Shown here in pieces: positions 55,807-63,705 of a stretch of 64,000 nucleotides of DNA. Every line of letters starts with the position of its first letter. The stretch's first letter is position 1. Both the position numbers and the translations under genes were made by a program. Under the pieces are notes generated by a model. That model had not been told where the DNA came from, did no database searches, and saw only the letters and a program-made list of their open reading frames with translations. The stretch is from Comamonas testosteroni (GTDB taxonomy: Bacteria; Pseudomonadota; Gammaproteobacteria; Burkholderiales; Burkholderiaceae_C): assembly GCF_000761245.1 (NCBI RefSeq), contig NZ_AWOR01000021.1, positions 62,001-126,000 on the forward strand, given 5' to 3'.

Positions 55807-56456
55807 GATGTGCTCTCCTTATCGGTGCTGCGGAATGTGGCGCGACCCAGCAGCATGACGAGCAGCGAGCGTGGGACCAATATGACCATCAGCAGATGTA
55901 CGGCAACAAAACAGACGATGGCCGCCATGCAGAAGAAATGAATACGCCGGGCCATGTCGTAGCCACCCATGAGCTCACGCAGTAGCGGAAATTGCACCGA
56001 CTTCCAGATAACAAGGCCGCTGAGCACCAGCAAGATCAGGTCCGCGACGGCGAAGAGGTAGGCAGCACGCTGCACCTGGTTGTAATGACTCATGTCTGCA
56101 TGTGACAAGCGAGCCGTCAGCGCGAGCCAAGCATCCCGCAATATGCCCCGTGGAGAGACTGGCAGCATGCGGCGTCCAAACCTGCCGGTGATCAGGTTCA
56201 GCAACAGATAAGCAAGCCCGTTGAGCACAAACAGCCACATACCTGCGAAGTGCCATTGCAGTGCGCCGCCCAGCCAGCCACCCAAGGTGATGCCGTTTGG
56301 GAAGGCGAAGTCAAAAATAGGCGAAGCGTTATAGATGCGCCAGCCGCTCATCACCATGATCAGCACCGCCACGGCATTCAGCCAGTGGGTGATGCGCAAC
56401 CACAGCGGCTGCAAAGAGGCGCTGCGTTTGGGTGATTGATGTGTGAGGGATGACAT
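55803..56456 (-). CDS. yedZ1: YedZ1-type cytochrome b, electron donor of YedY1
   Basis: 217 residues from the ATG MSSLTHQSPKR; a longer frame to 56549 enters the IS remnant. Four to five membrane helices with haem-ligand histidines in LRITHWLNAVAVLIMVMSGW, LQWHFAGMWLFVLNGLAYLL and RRIHFFCMAAIVCFVAVHLL. Transfers quinol electrons to the periplasmic reductase. Only 36 bases separate it from the transposase remnant, so its native upstream region is lost. Confidence 0.88.
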   Translation of the reverse strand: MSSLTHQSPKRSASLQPLWLRITHWLNAVAVLIMVMSGWRIYNASPIFDFAFPNGITLGGWLGGALQWHFAGMWLFVLNGLAYLLLNLITGRFGRRMLPVSPRGILRDAWLALTARLSHADMSHYNQVQRAAYLFAVADLILLVLSGLVIWKSVQFPLLRELMGGYDMARRIHFFCMAAIVCFVAVHLLMVILVPRSLLVMLLGRATFRSTDKESTS

Positions 56457-56491
56457 GAGTGCATTGTTCAGCGCACCTGGTCTCAAAGTCC

Positions 56492-57254
56492 TCACGGAAA
56501 GCTCAATAAATCGTGATACTTTAGTGCCTGCATGCAGCGATTGCCGCATTGCGGCATGGCGTTGCGCTCCATCACTGCGGCATACACAGGCTGCGTGTCA
56601 TAGGCACCGTCACCTGTGACGCTCAGCAGTGGCTCGTCCTGCGGCAGTGGTGCCAACTTGTGCCAACAATTGCGGCACCAAGGCCGTATCGCTGACGTTG
56701 TTGGAGGTGACGCAGATGGCTCGCACCTGCAGTGTCGGGCATCGATACCGATGTGCAACTTGCGCCATTGACGCCGACGTTCTGCGCCATGCTTTTTGCA
56801 CTTCCATTCGCCCTCACCGAGGAATTTTGGCCCTGTGGAATCAAGCAGCAAGTTCAGCCCGCCCGAGCTGGGTAGACACGCCACTTGCACATCCAGACTG
56901 CGTTGTCTGCGGCACAGCGTGCTGAAGTCCGGAACAAGCCGCAGCAGCCCAGACAACGCCAACAGCGATTGAACAAAGCCGGTGGTCTGTCGCAAGGCCA
57001 AGCCAAACAGGTTTTTGATGGTCAGGCAAAACTGGACGGCAGCATCCGAGAATTGGGGCCTGCGCCCGCATTTGCCGCAGGCAGCGGCAAACCATGACAT
57101 GCCTTTATCCAGCCAGATAGTCAGGGAGCCGCGAGCCTTGAGCGCAGCGTTGTACTGCTTGCAGTTGGTGGTGCGATAACGAGGCTTGGCCTGAAAGAGC
57201 TGACTCATCGCCCGAGGTTGCACGGCGGCGGAGCGCGATTTATGCAACAGCGCC
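56492..57254 (-). pseudogene. Broken IS5-family transposase (IS remnant)
   Basis: The transposase starts at 57208 (MSQLFQAKPRYRTTNCKQYN), with a terminal-repeat-like GGCGCTGTTGCATAAATC at its upstream side (57237-57254 in reverse). DDE elements LLLDSTGPKFLGEGEW and VTGDGAYDTQPVYAAV are visible. Two compensating frameshifts put about 30 residues between them out of frame (the right reading, TLQVRAICVTSNNVSDTALV, is in another frame), and the C-terminal third with the catalytic Glu is gone. Non-functional. Confidence 0.85.
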
Positions 57255-57343
57255 TTGCACATGGAGAAGTCCAACCAGAATCGCAGGCCACTGGATCTGA
57301 GATCTGCATTTACATCACTTTTTGCTGACTCTATGGAGGTGAC

Positions 57344-57368
57344 AGTGGCGTACTGTACTGACGCCACT
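57344..57368. repeat. Short perfect inverted repeat beside the IS remnant
   Basis: AGTGGCGT-N9-ACGCCACT, in the 170 bases between the IS and the tautomerase gene. Not followed by a T-run, so rather a protein site or an IS-related scar than a terminator. Confidence 0.5.
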
Positions 57369-57427
57369 TTGCAGAAATAAGGTTGGCCAACTGATGTTGT
57401 TAGCCGACGTCACTTATCTAGGCTCCT

Positions 57428-57862
57428 CTAAGAAGCCTCTGAGCCATAGGGAATAGCACGGTTTTCCTTCCTCCAACGCTGCTCTTCTGGGGTGTTGGGC
57501 AATGGAGGTTTCAGGCCATTGACAGTCCACAGTTCAAACGGCGTTTCATCGACGTGTAGCTCCCAGCGAAGTCCACGTGCAGCAACAAACGGCTCCAAGA
57601 TCTTGGCACAGCCTTGAAGAAATCTTTGTTGAGCCTCTGCATCTTTAATTGAGCGGGCTAGGTGTGCGATGGTCACTCTCACGAAATCATCTGTTGGCTC
57701 GCCTCCAATATAGAAGCTGGACTTGGATAGTTCATGGAAGAACACATTGACATAGAAGCGTGGGAGAAAGCTTTCATACATGCCAGTGATGCACTGTGCA
57801 ATAGATTGCTTGTCTTCTTCCGAGAACGCTTTTGCGGGATGGTAAATTTTCCAGAGGGGCAT
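57428..57862 (-). CDS. Tautomerase-family protein (cis-CaaD-like)
   Basis: 144 residues. Starts MPLWKIYHP, giving the N-terminal proline that serves as catalytic base after Met removal. YVNVFFHELSKSSFYIGGEP and FVRVTIAHLARS fit the tautomerase group with ~140 residues (putative oxalocrotonate tautomerase type). Natural substrate unknown. Same direction as and 27 bases after the SDR gene, so probably co-transcribed. Confidence 0.87.
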   Translation of the reverse strand: MPLWKIYHPAKAFSEEDKQSIAQCITGMYESFLPRFYVNVFFHELSKSSFYIGGEPTDDFVRVTIAHLARSIKDAEAQQRFLQGCAKILEPFVAARGLRWELHVDETPFELWTVNGLKPPLPNTPEEQRWRKENRAIPYGSEAS

Positions 57863-57889
57863 AGTGAACTTTCAGTGAATTGAACAAGC

Positions 57890-58675
57890 TCAGTGGCTAT
57901 AGCGTTCTGCGGAAGCGCCGCTTTGAGTGACACCGTGGACCATGACGGAGCGAGCTTGCTCGAACGCATTCCATGAATCCATGCTGCCCAAATTGGGGAA
58001 AGTCACCGCCTCGCCCTGGTCATAAGCCGCCAAAGCCGTATCAACCAGTGTTTCGGGACTCATGAAAAGTTGATCTGGAAACGGGGCAGGTGTGTCTCCG
58101 AAGAACTCGGAGCGAATGGGACCCGGCATCACCGCTTGAACTCTGACCCCGCTGTTTTGAAGTTCGCTTTGCAATGCACGTGAAAAATTGAGCACATAGG
58201 CTTTGGAGCCGCTGTAGCTGCTCGCACCTGGAGCAGGCATCAACGCCAGGATGGACCCAATGTTGATGATGCTGCCGCTCTTGGCTGCAGCGAAACGTTT
58301 TGCTGCAGCCATCGACAGACGCGTCAGCGCGATCACATTCACCTTCAGCATAGCGGCGACTGCGCTTGTGGGAACCTGAGCAGCCATACCCAAGGCTCCC
58401 GAGCCAGCGCAGTTGATCAGAAAACTTACGTCAGAAGCATCAGAGACCAATGCTTCGACGCGAAGCAGATCTGCTTCATTTGCGAGATCTGCTTGCGCAA
58501 CCTCGATATGCCGACGGTGTTTTATGCGTAATGCAACGGCCAGCTTTTCAAGGCGCTCACGTCGACGCGCAATTAGCACGAGGTCATAGCCACGTGCGGC
58601 AAGCCGGTCCGCGTAGACAGCGCCAATGCCAGAGGAGGCACCAGTGACTATGGCAGTTCCTAAATTCTTTTCCAC
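57890..58675 (-). CDS. Short-chain dehydrogenase/reductase
   Basis: 261 residues. NAD(P)-binding TGASSGIG (11-18), NCAG-type motif at 88-91 (INCAG), and catalytic Ser141, Tyr154 and Lys158 in SSYSGSKAY. Classical SDR; substrate unknown. Divergent from an HxlR regulator, a common arrangement for oxidoreductases induced by electrophiles or quinones. Confidence 0.93.
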   Translation of the reverse strand: MEKNLGTAIVTGASSGIGAVYADRLAARGYDLVLIARRRERLEKLAVALRIKHRRHIEVAQADLANEADLLRVEALVSDASDVSFLINCAGSGALGMAAQVPTSAVAAMLKVNVIALTRLSMAAAKRFAAAKSGSIINIGSILALMPAPGASSYSGSKAYVLNFSRALQSELQNSGVRVQAVMPGPIRSEFFGDTPAPFPDQLFMSPETLVDTALAAYDQGEAVTFPNLGSMDSWNAFEQARSVMVHGVTQSGASAERYSH

Positions 58676-58706
58676 GATCGATCTCCAGATGTGTTGCGAA
58701 GCATTG

Positions 58707-58753
58707 ACTCTAATTATTAGAGTTACATCATGCTAACTCCAATAACTAGAGTT
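58707..58753. promoter_or_regulatory. Two palindromic operators between SDR and HxlR genes
   Basis: Perfect ACTCTAAT-T-ATTAGAGT (58707-58723) and the related, imperfect AACTC-N9-GAGTT (58735-58753), centres 29 bases apart. Likely HxlR sites controlling both directions. Confidence 0.75.
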
Positions 58754-58829
58754 ATGCAAGCAGAAGATCTACAATCAATGCCTTCTTGCGGATCGCGTTG
58801 GGTCCATATCTAGAAAATTGGAGTGAGCA

Positions 58830-59330
58830 ATGCGAGCTAAAGGGTTTGAGGGAATGACATGCTCAGTCGCCGATGTGATGGGTGCTTTAGGCGATCGCTG
58901 GGGGGTGCTGATCATGCGAGACCTCCTGCTAGGACTCGCCCGTTATGACGATTTAAAGCAATCGACAGGCGTGACCAATGCGACCTTGTCAGATCGACTG
59001 AGATCTCTGGAAGCGGCCGGTCTGATTGAACGCAGGAAATATCAATCCAAACCTGACCGCTACGAGTACGTTCTTACAGAACGTGGTCAGGACATCAGCT
59101 TGGTAATGCAGGCATTCGTTCAAGTGGGTGACCACTGGAACGCGGGCAACTTGGCGGGCCCACCTCTGCAATTTGTGAACAAGCAAACTGGCCACCCTGT
59201 GAAACTTGCAGTGATCGACAGTGAACTAGGTCAGCCTGTAGAGGCCCGCGACATCACTGTGATTGCAGGCCCAGGGGCCGATGAGCGGGTGAAATGGCGT
59301 TTAGAACGAAACGCTGGCTCACCAACATAG
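58830..59330 (+). CDS. HxlR-family transcriptional regulator
   Basis: 166 residues. MTCSVADVMGALGDRWGVLI MRDLLLGLARYDDL and TLSDRLRSLEAAGLIERRKY form the winged helix. Cys11 lies where redox-sensing HxlR members have their conserved N-terminal Cys. A C-terminal ~60-residue extension follows the winged helix. Probably autoregulated and controlling the SDR/tautomerase genes via the paired palindromes. Confidence 0.93.
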   Translation: MRAKGFEGMTCSVADVMGALGDRWGVLIMRDLLLGLARYDDLKQSTGVTNATLSDRLRSLEAAGLIERRKYQSKPDRYEYVLTERGQDISLVMQAFVQVGDHWNAGNLAGPPLQFVNKQTGHPVKLAVIDSELGQPVEARDITVIAGPGADERVKWRLERNAGSPT

Positions 59331-59425
59331 TCTCATCGAATTCGTGACAAAGGCAGGAGTTGCATCGACCGATTGAATCCACAGCCGAATGCCGTCTGTC
59401 AAAAAACCATTTTTCCCCAAGCTGT

Positions 59426-59444
59426 GGGACATCGCATGGGACAT
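59426..59444 (+). repeat. GGGACAT pair at outer right end
   Basis: GGGACAT at 59426 and 59438, 12 bases apart, inside GTGGGACATCGCATGGGACA, almost identical to 40325-40345. Marks a former prophage right end. Confidence 0.6.
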
Positions 59445-59534
59445 GAGGAGTGCAAAAGCCCGAATTTTGCGATGATCTCCTGGAGAACACACAGGAAAAG
59501 CAATGCGGATTTCGGCAGAAAAGCTGGTGTAACG

Positions 59535-59558
59535 GGTTCGATTCCTATCGAGAGGCCA
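59535..59558 (+). other. Outermost degenerate att copy
   Basis: GGTTCGATTCCTATCGAGAG plus GCCA: the tRNA core with several substitutions and one base lost. The first 12 bases are intact. Confidence 0.78.
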
Positions 59559-59563
59559 AATTC

Positions 59564-59710
59564 AAGGCCGCGAAGGTGCATAACCTTCCGGCCTTTTTCT
59601 TTTTCCCCTCTGTAGTCTTCAATTCGAAGTGTGCCAAAGTCCATAGAAGCGTGCCGTAATCCGGGGACATCTGAGGGCACATTTGGGGCACATTTAGGGG
59701 CGCATTTTTA
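59564..59710 (+). terminator. Terminator plus GGGGCAC repeats after the outer att
   Basis: Hairpin at 59564-59598 is the same as at 40465-40499; the following stretch has three GGGGCAC-type repeats near 59675-59705 with 11-12 base spacing, matching the left end of the island. Suggests a remnant left arm of a further, lost island. Confidence 0.7.
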
Positions 59711-59922
59711 GGAAATGGGAGCACATTCCAAATGCCCTCAGCTTTTGTCCCCAGGCTTCATCTCCCCACCCGTCACCCAACCCTTTCGCTCGTCGGCGTG
59801 AAATCGACCAGCCCTTCTCTGGCGCAGGTATATGAGTCATGCTTTTCGCCGCAGGCACCCAGACAACAACAGGAACACGGGCCGCTCAATACCAAATGCC
59901 CATACGCGTGCGAACTTCGCAA

Positions 59923-60543
59923 TCAAGCCTTGGCACGGGGCTTGAAGAGATGGATGGTTTCGCCACGGGCAAGCATTCCCACCAACTGAGCGATGCGCCT
60001 GGCGCGCGTCTCGGCTCTCGCAGCCGTCTGGATACGCCACAGTATCGCGTAGCGATTGGAGGCATTGATGCTTGCAAAGAAGGTCTTGGCTGCAGGCTCG
60101 GCCTCCAGTGCAGCCTGCAGATCCTCAGGCACCGTGGACGTACGCGCACCGTCGTAGGCCCGCGCCCAGCGCCCGTCAGCCTTGGCTGCCTCTATCTGGG
60201 CCTGACCCGGTGCCTGCATGCGGCCCGCCTCAATGAGTCCCTGCACCTTCTCGACATTGATCTTTGACCAGACGCTGCGCGCGCGCCTCGGCGTAAAGCG
60301 CTGAAGATAGTGTTGATCGTCAAGACTTTTCTTCTGTCCGTCGATCCAGCCCCAACACAGCGCAATCTCCACCGCTTCGGGGTAGGTGACACTGGGCTCG
60401 TTGGAGCCTCGCTTGGCGATCTTGAGCCAGAGGCCATCGGAAGTCGCATGATTCTTCTTCAGCCAGGCCTCGAAGGCTTTGGCGCTCGTGAACAGGGTGG
60501 GAGCAAGTTCGAGCGGGATGATGGATTTGACGGTAGGCATCAC
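59923..60543 (-). CDS. YdeI/OmdA-family protein
   Basis: 206 residues. SAKAFEAWLKKNHATSDGLW, EAVEIALCWGWIDGQKKSLD, RRARSVWSKINVEKVQGLIE are diagnostic of the YdeI/OmpD-associated family, which has a role in resistance to cationic peptides in enterics but is otherwise poorly understood. The ATG at 60543 or the next codon are both possible starts. Confidence 0.9.
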   Translation of the reverse strand: MMPTVKSIIPLELAPTLFTSAKAFEAWLKKNHATSDGLWLKIAKRGSNEPSVTYPEAVEIALCWGWIDGQKKSLDDQHYLQRFTPRRARSVWSKINVEKVQGLIEAGRMQAPGQAQIEAAKADGRWARAYDGARTSTVPEDLQAALEAEPAAKTFFASINASNRYAILWRIQTAARAETRARRIAQLVGMLARGETIHLFKPRAKA

Positions 60544-60663
60544 CTGGACCTATGCGACATGAGCCTGATTGATGGCAGGGAAAGACAAGTTTAACCAGAG
60601 CTCCCGACCTGTGGCAGTCGTAAAACGCCCCACGACTCGCCCCCAGACCAGGAGCTCGAGCGA

Positions 60664-62019
60664 TCACCACAGCTGCGCAAGCAATCCTGTCAGCCCTGCC
60701 GCCGCAATGACGTAGATGACATTGATCTTGAAGCGGAGCAACGCGATGCCTGCTGCCAGCCCAATGGCAATCGACGGCCACTCCATGTGTCCTGCGAAGC
60801 CCTGGGGCCAAACGACATGGTAGGCAAAGAAGACCGCCAGATTCAGGATGACACCCACGACCGCAGCAGTGATTCCGACCAGTGGCGCGGTGAATTTAAG
60901 CTTGCCGTGGGTGGACTCGATAAAGGGCCCCCCCAGGAAAATGAAAAAGAACGACGGCAAAAAAGTGAAGAAGGTCACGATCACTGCTGCGACGACTCCA
61001 GCGAGCAGCTGCGAATCCACACCGAAGATCGCTTTTGTCCAGCCGCCTACAAAGGCCACAAAGGACACCACCATGATGAGCGGGCCCGGAGTGGTCTCCC
61101 CCAAAGCCAGGCCATCGATCATTTGTGTTGCAGTCAACCAATGGAAGTGCTCCACCGCGCCCTGGTAAACATAGGGCAGCACCGCATATGCGCCACCAAA
61201 AGTCATCAGCGCGGCCTTGGTGAAGAACCACCCCATTTGTACCAAGGCAGACTCCAGACCAAACACCGTGGCGAGCACGCCCATCACGCTGGCCCACAAC
61301 GTCAGGCAGACCAGCGACACCCTCCAGAATCCTCGCCAGGAAAATCGCGCATGCGCAGGAGTGGGAGTGTCGTCGTCGATCAATGCAGCCCCGAGTGACT
61401 GACGCGCATTGCCTTTTTCATGGCTGGAGCCACCAAAGGCCTCGGGGCGCAATTTACCGCCGATGAAACCGATGGCTGCAGCCGCAATGACGATGAGCGG
61501 GAACGGAACATTGAGGGCAAAAATGGCGAGAAACGCAGCAGCCGCAATTCCCCAATGCCAGCTGCTCTTGAGCGATCTGGAGCCCACCCGGTAGGCCGCC
61601 TGTGCCACAAGCGCCGTCACAGCGGGCTTGATGCCATAGAAAATGCCTGCAATGACCGGCATGTCGCCATGGGCCATATAAAGCCAGGCCAGAGCCATGA
61701 TGATGAACAGCGATGGCAGGACAAAAAGAAGCCCTGCCAAAATGCCGCCCCATGTCCGATGCAGCAACCACCCCAGGTAAGTGGCAAGCTGCTGAGCCTC
61801 GGGCCCCGGCAGCAGCATGCAGTAGTTCAGGGCGTGGAGAAATCGCTTCTCGGAAATCCATCGGCGGCGGTCTACAAGCTCCTCATGCATGAGTGCTATT
61901 TGACCTGCGGGGCCGCCAAAGCTGATGAAGCCCAGCTTCAACCAAAAACGCAGTGCTTCTGAAAGCGAAAGAGAGGCGGGCGCAACCGGATCGGTAGGCC
62001 TGGGCAAAGCGGTGTCCAT
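60664..62019 (-). CDS. chrA: Chromate transporter ChrA, two-domain
   Basis: 451 residues from the ATG MDTALPRP; the frame extends to 62196 without similarity. Two CHR domains: KLGFISFGGPAGQIALMHEE ... NYCMLLPGPEAQQLATYLGW, and KAALMTFGGAYAVLPYVYQG ... LALGETTPGPLIMVV. About ten to twelve membrane helices. Exports chromate from the cytoplasm. No chrB regulator next to it. Confidence 0.93.
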   Translation of the reverse strand: MDTALPRPTDPVAPASLSLSEALRFWLKLGFISFGGPAGQIALMHEELVDRRRWISEKRFLHALNYCMLLPGPEAQQLATYLGWLLHRTWGGILAGLLFVLPSLFIIMALAWLYMAHGDMPVIAGIFYGIKPAVTALVAQAAYRVGSRSLKSSWHWGIAAAAFLAIFALNVPFPLIVIAAAAIGFIGGKLRPEAFGGSSHEKGNARQSLGAALIDDDTPTPAHARFSWRGFWRVSLVCLTLWASVMGVLATVFGLESALVQMGWFFTKAALMTFGGAYAVLPYVYQGAVEHFHWLTATQMIDGLALGETTPGPLIMVVSFVAFVGGWTKAIFGVDSQLLAGVVAAVIVTFFTFLPSFFFIFLGGPFIESTHGKLKFTAPLVGITAAVVGVILNLAVFFAYHVVWPQGFAGHMEWPSIAIGLAAGIALLRFKINVIYVIAAAGLTGLLAQLW

Positions 62020-62345
62020 AAAAACTCCATAGGGAATATCCAGCTCTTGGACGGGACACCGTCTACCCTTGCGGGACGGGAGGCTGCTTTCCCGATGCAG
62101 AAATTCTAGCCCAGTCTCCTGAGCCCTCATACACGCCGAAGACAAAGTCTGCAGCGACCGAGCATGAAGCAACGCTGTATCTGCTGTGCGCCACAAGGAA
62201 ATGCAATCCAGTCCTCAACGCCCAGAGCTCTTTCGCGGCAGATCTCTCGCGCCGACGAAGGCGCCGAGCGCCGGAATTCCCCCCTTGAGGCACACCGCAG
62301 CTCGGATCACTAGAACCACATCACCGATGGAGCTGCTTTCAATAT
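62020..62345. other. Intergenic region upstream of chrA
   Basis: 326 bases; presumably the chrA promoter. I see no convincing gene, terminator or operator in it. Confidence 0.4.
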
Positions 62346-63629
62346 TCAGGCCGCTTCCACAATCGACGAGACGTCCAGCACATACATCTGGCGCTGGCTC
62401 TCGTGCACCGAGTCAATGCATACCTGCTTGCCATCACGGCTCCAACGTGGATGCAGGTCACAGCGGTTTTCCTTGCTCAGGTCCGGAGTGGCATAGAAAC
62501 TGCCCAGATTGCGACGCTCGCCGGTCTGCATGTCGAAAAGGAACAGAAAGCGCTCGTGTGTCCTGTCGTCTGGATAGGTGTCACTGAGCATCCAGCGGGT
62601 GCTCACCGGCGAGAACGTCATATGGCCGTTTTCCACCAGTACATCGCGGCCAATCACTTGCACCTCGCCTCCTTCAACGTCGTGATAGAGGTGGTAGTGA
62701 ATCTCGCCGGCATGTGGCCCCCAGACAATGATGTGCTCGTTGTCCTGCCACAGGGGATGAGAGATCTGGTATTCCGACTTTTCATAGTCAAACGTGCCTA
62801 CGGCACTGGGGTCGAAGTCGTCAGCCAGCTGCGGCAGCGGATGATCCGAGCACTCCAGCAAGCGCATGTCGGAGCCGTCCGGGTTCATGGTGATCAGGCG
62901 ATGCAAAAAGCAGGTCTCATCCTTCACACGCTCTGTCCAACGATGCAAAAACAGGATGCGTGAAGAAGCCGGGTTGATCTCGATATGGCTTACCCAGTGG
63001 ATGGCCTTGTCCATCGACGACACATGATGGAATGCCTTTAGTTGCGCGTAGCTGACCAGCAATCGGCAATCGCCTGTCGCCAGTTCCATGCGCCAGATGC
63101 CGTCATCGGGGGGCGCTAGAGGCAATTCAAAAGGCTGGCCGGGTTCGCTGTAACCAATGGTCTCGTGCGTGATGTACAGACGCCGGTAGTTGACCGACAG
63201 CGCCCAGGCACTGCTGGGTGCCACCACATACACAGGCATGGGCATAACGCGGCGCTCTTGCGTATCCACATCCACCACCACGGCGCCAAAGCCCGGGTAA
63301 CGAGCGGACATATCGCCCGTGCGATCGTTATAGATCAGCTTGCGGCCCGGTGCGCCGTCAAGCCATTGCAGCTGGCTGCCCATCTGGAAGTTCCAGGCAC
63401 CGGTCTCGCCCACTGCGTGAAAGCGGTCACCGTCCTGAGTGTCGAAATAGCCAATCGTGGCCTTGACCTCCGGCGTCAGATAGATGTCCATCCAGGGCGT
63501 TTGCTGGGCTGCCAGCAGGCGATTGCTTTTGTCCCAGTTGGACTTGTTGTAGTAGCCGAAGAAGTGATGAAGGCTGCCGTTACCCACGCGTCGGCAGGGA
63601 GCAAAAGAAGAATGAGAAGAGATCGTCAT
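62346..63629 (-). CDS. Cytoplasmic beta-propeller (TolB-like) protein
   Basis: 427 residues, no signal peptide. Repeated blade-like units with Asp-Pro-Asp/Trp-Ser signatures: RLITMNPDGSDMRLLECSDH, HMTFSPVSTRWMLSDTYPDD, LHPRWSRDGKQVCIDSVHES, and an N-terminal HHFFGYYNKSNWDKSNR. Resembles oligogalacturonate-lyase-like and TolB-like propellers, but no catalytic role can be assigned. Upstream of it lies the Bug-family gene in the same direction. Confidence 0.75.
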   Translation of the reverse strand: MTISSHSSFAPCRRVGNGSLHHFFGYYNKSNWDKSNRLLAAQQTPWMDIYLTPEVKATIGYFDTQDGDRFHAVGETGAWNFQMGSQLQWLDGAPGRKLIYNDRTGDMSARYPGFGAVVVDVDTQERRVMPMPVYVVAPSSAWALSVNYRRLYITHETIGYSEPGQPFELPLAPPDDGIWRMELATGDCRLLVSYAQLKAFHHVSSMDKAIHWVSHIEINPASSRILFLHRWTERVKDETCFLHRLITMNPDGSDMRLLECSDHPLPQLADDFDPSAVGTFDYEKSEYQISHPLWQDNEHIIVWGPHAGEIHYHLYHDVEGGEVQVIGRDVLVENGHMTFSPVSTRWMLSDTYPDDRTHERFLFLFDMQTGERRNLGSFYATPDLSKENRCDLHPRWSRDGKQVCIDSVHESQRQMYVLDVSSIVEAA

Positions 63630-63705
63630 TGGATGTCAAGCAGTAGCGTCGCAGCACAGGCTGCGACTCGAAAACGATGCAGGGCATGAAGAAGCCCGGC
63701 TCTGA

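Larger units (their letters stand above)
53238..59558. mobile_element. Third element: prophage ends with replaced interior
   Basis: Between degraded att copies at 53238 and 59535. The left 500 bases hold a phage left-end gene fragment and cos; the right end holds the GGGACAT pair of the prophage right end. No integrase, replication or structural gene remains. The interior carries stress-defence and metabolic genes plus a broken IS. Confidence 0.68.
59331..59922. other. Outer junction of the integrated region
   Basis: 590 bases without a supported gene: GGGACAT pair (59426-59444), degenerate att (59535-59558), terminator and GGGGCAC repeats (to about 59710), then about 200 bases in which I see nothing definite. 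Confidence 0.65.
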
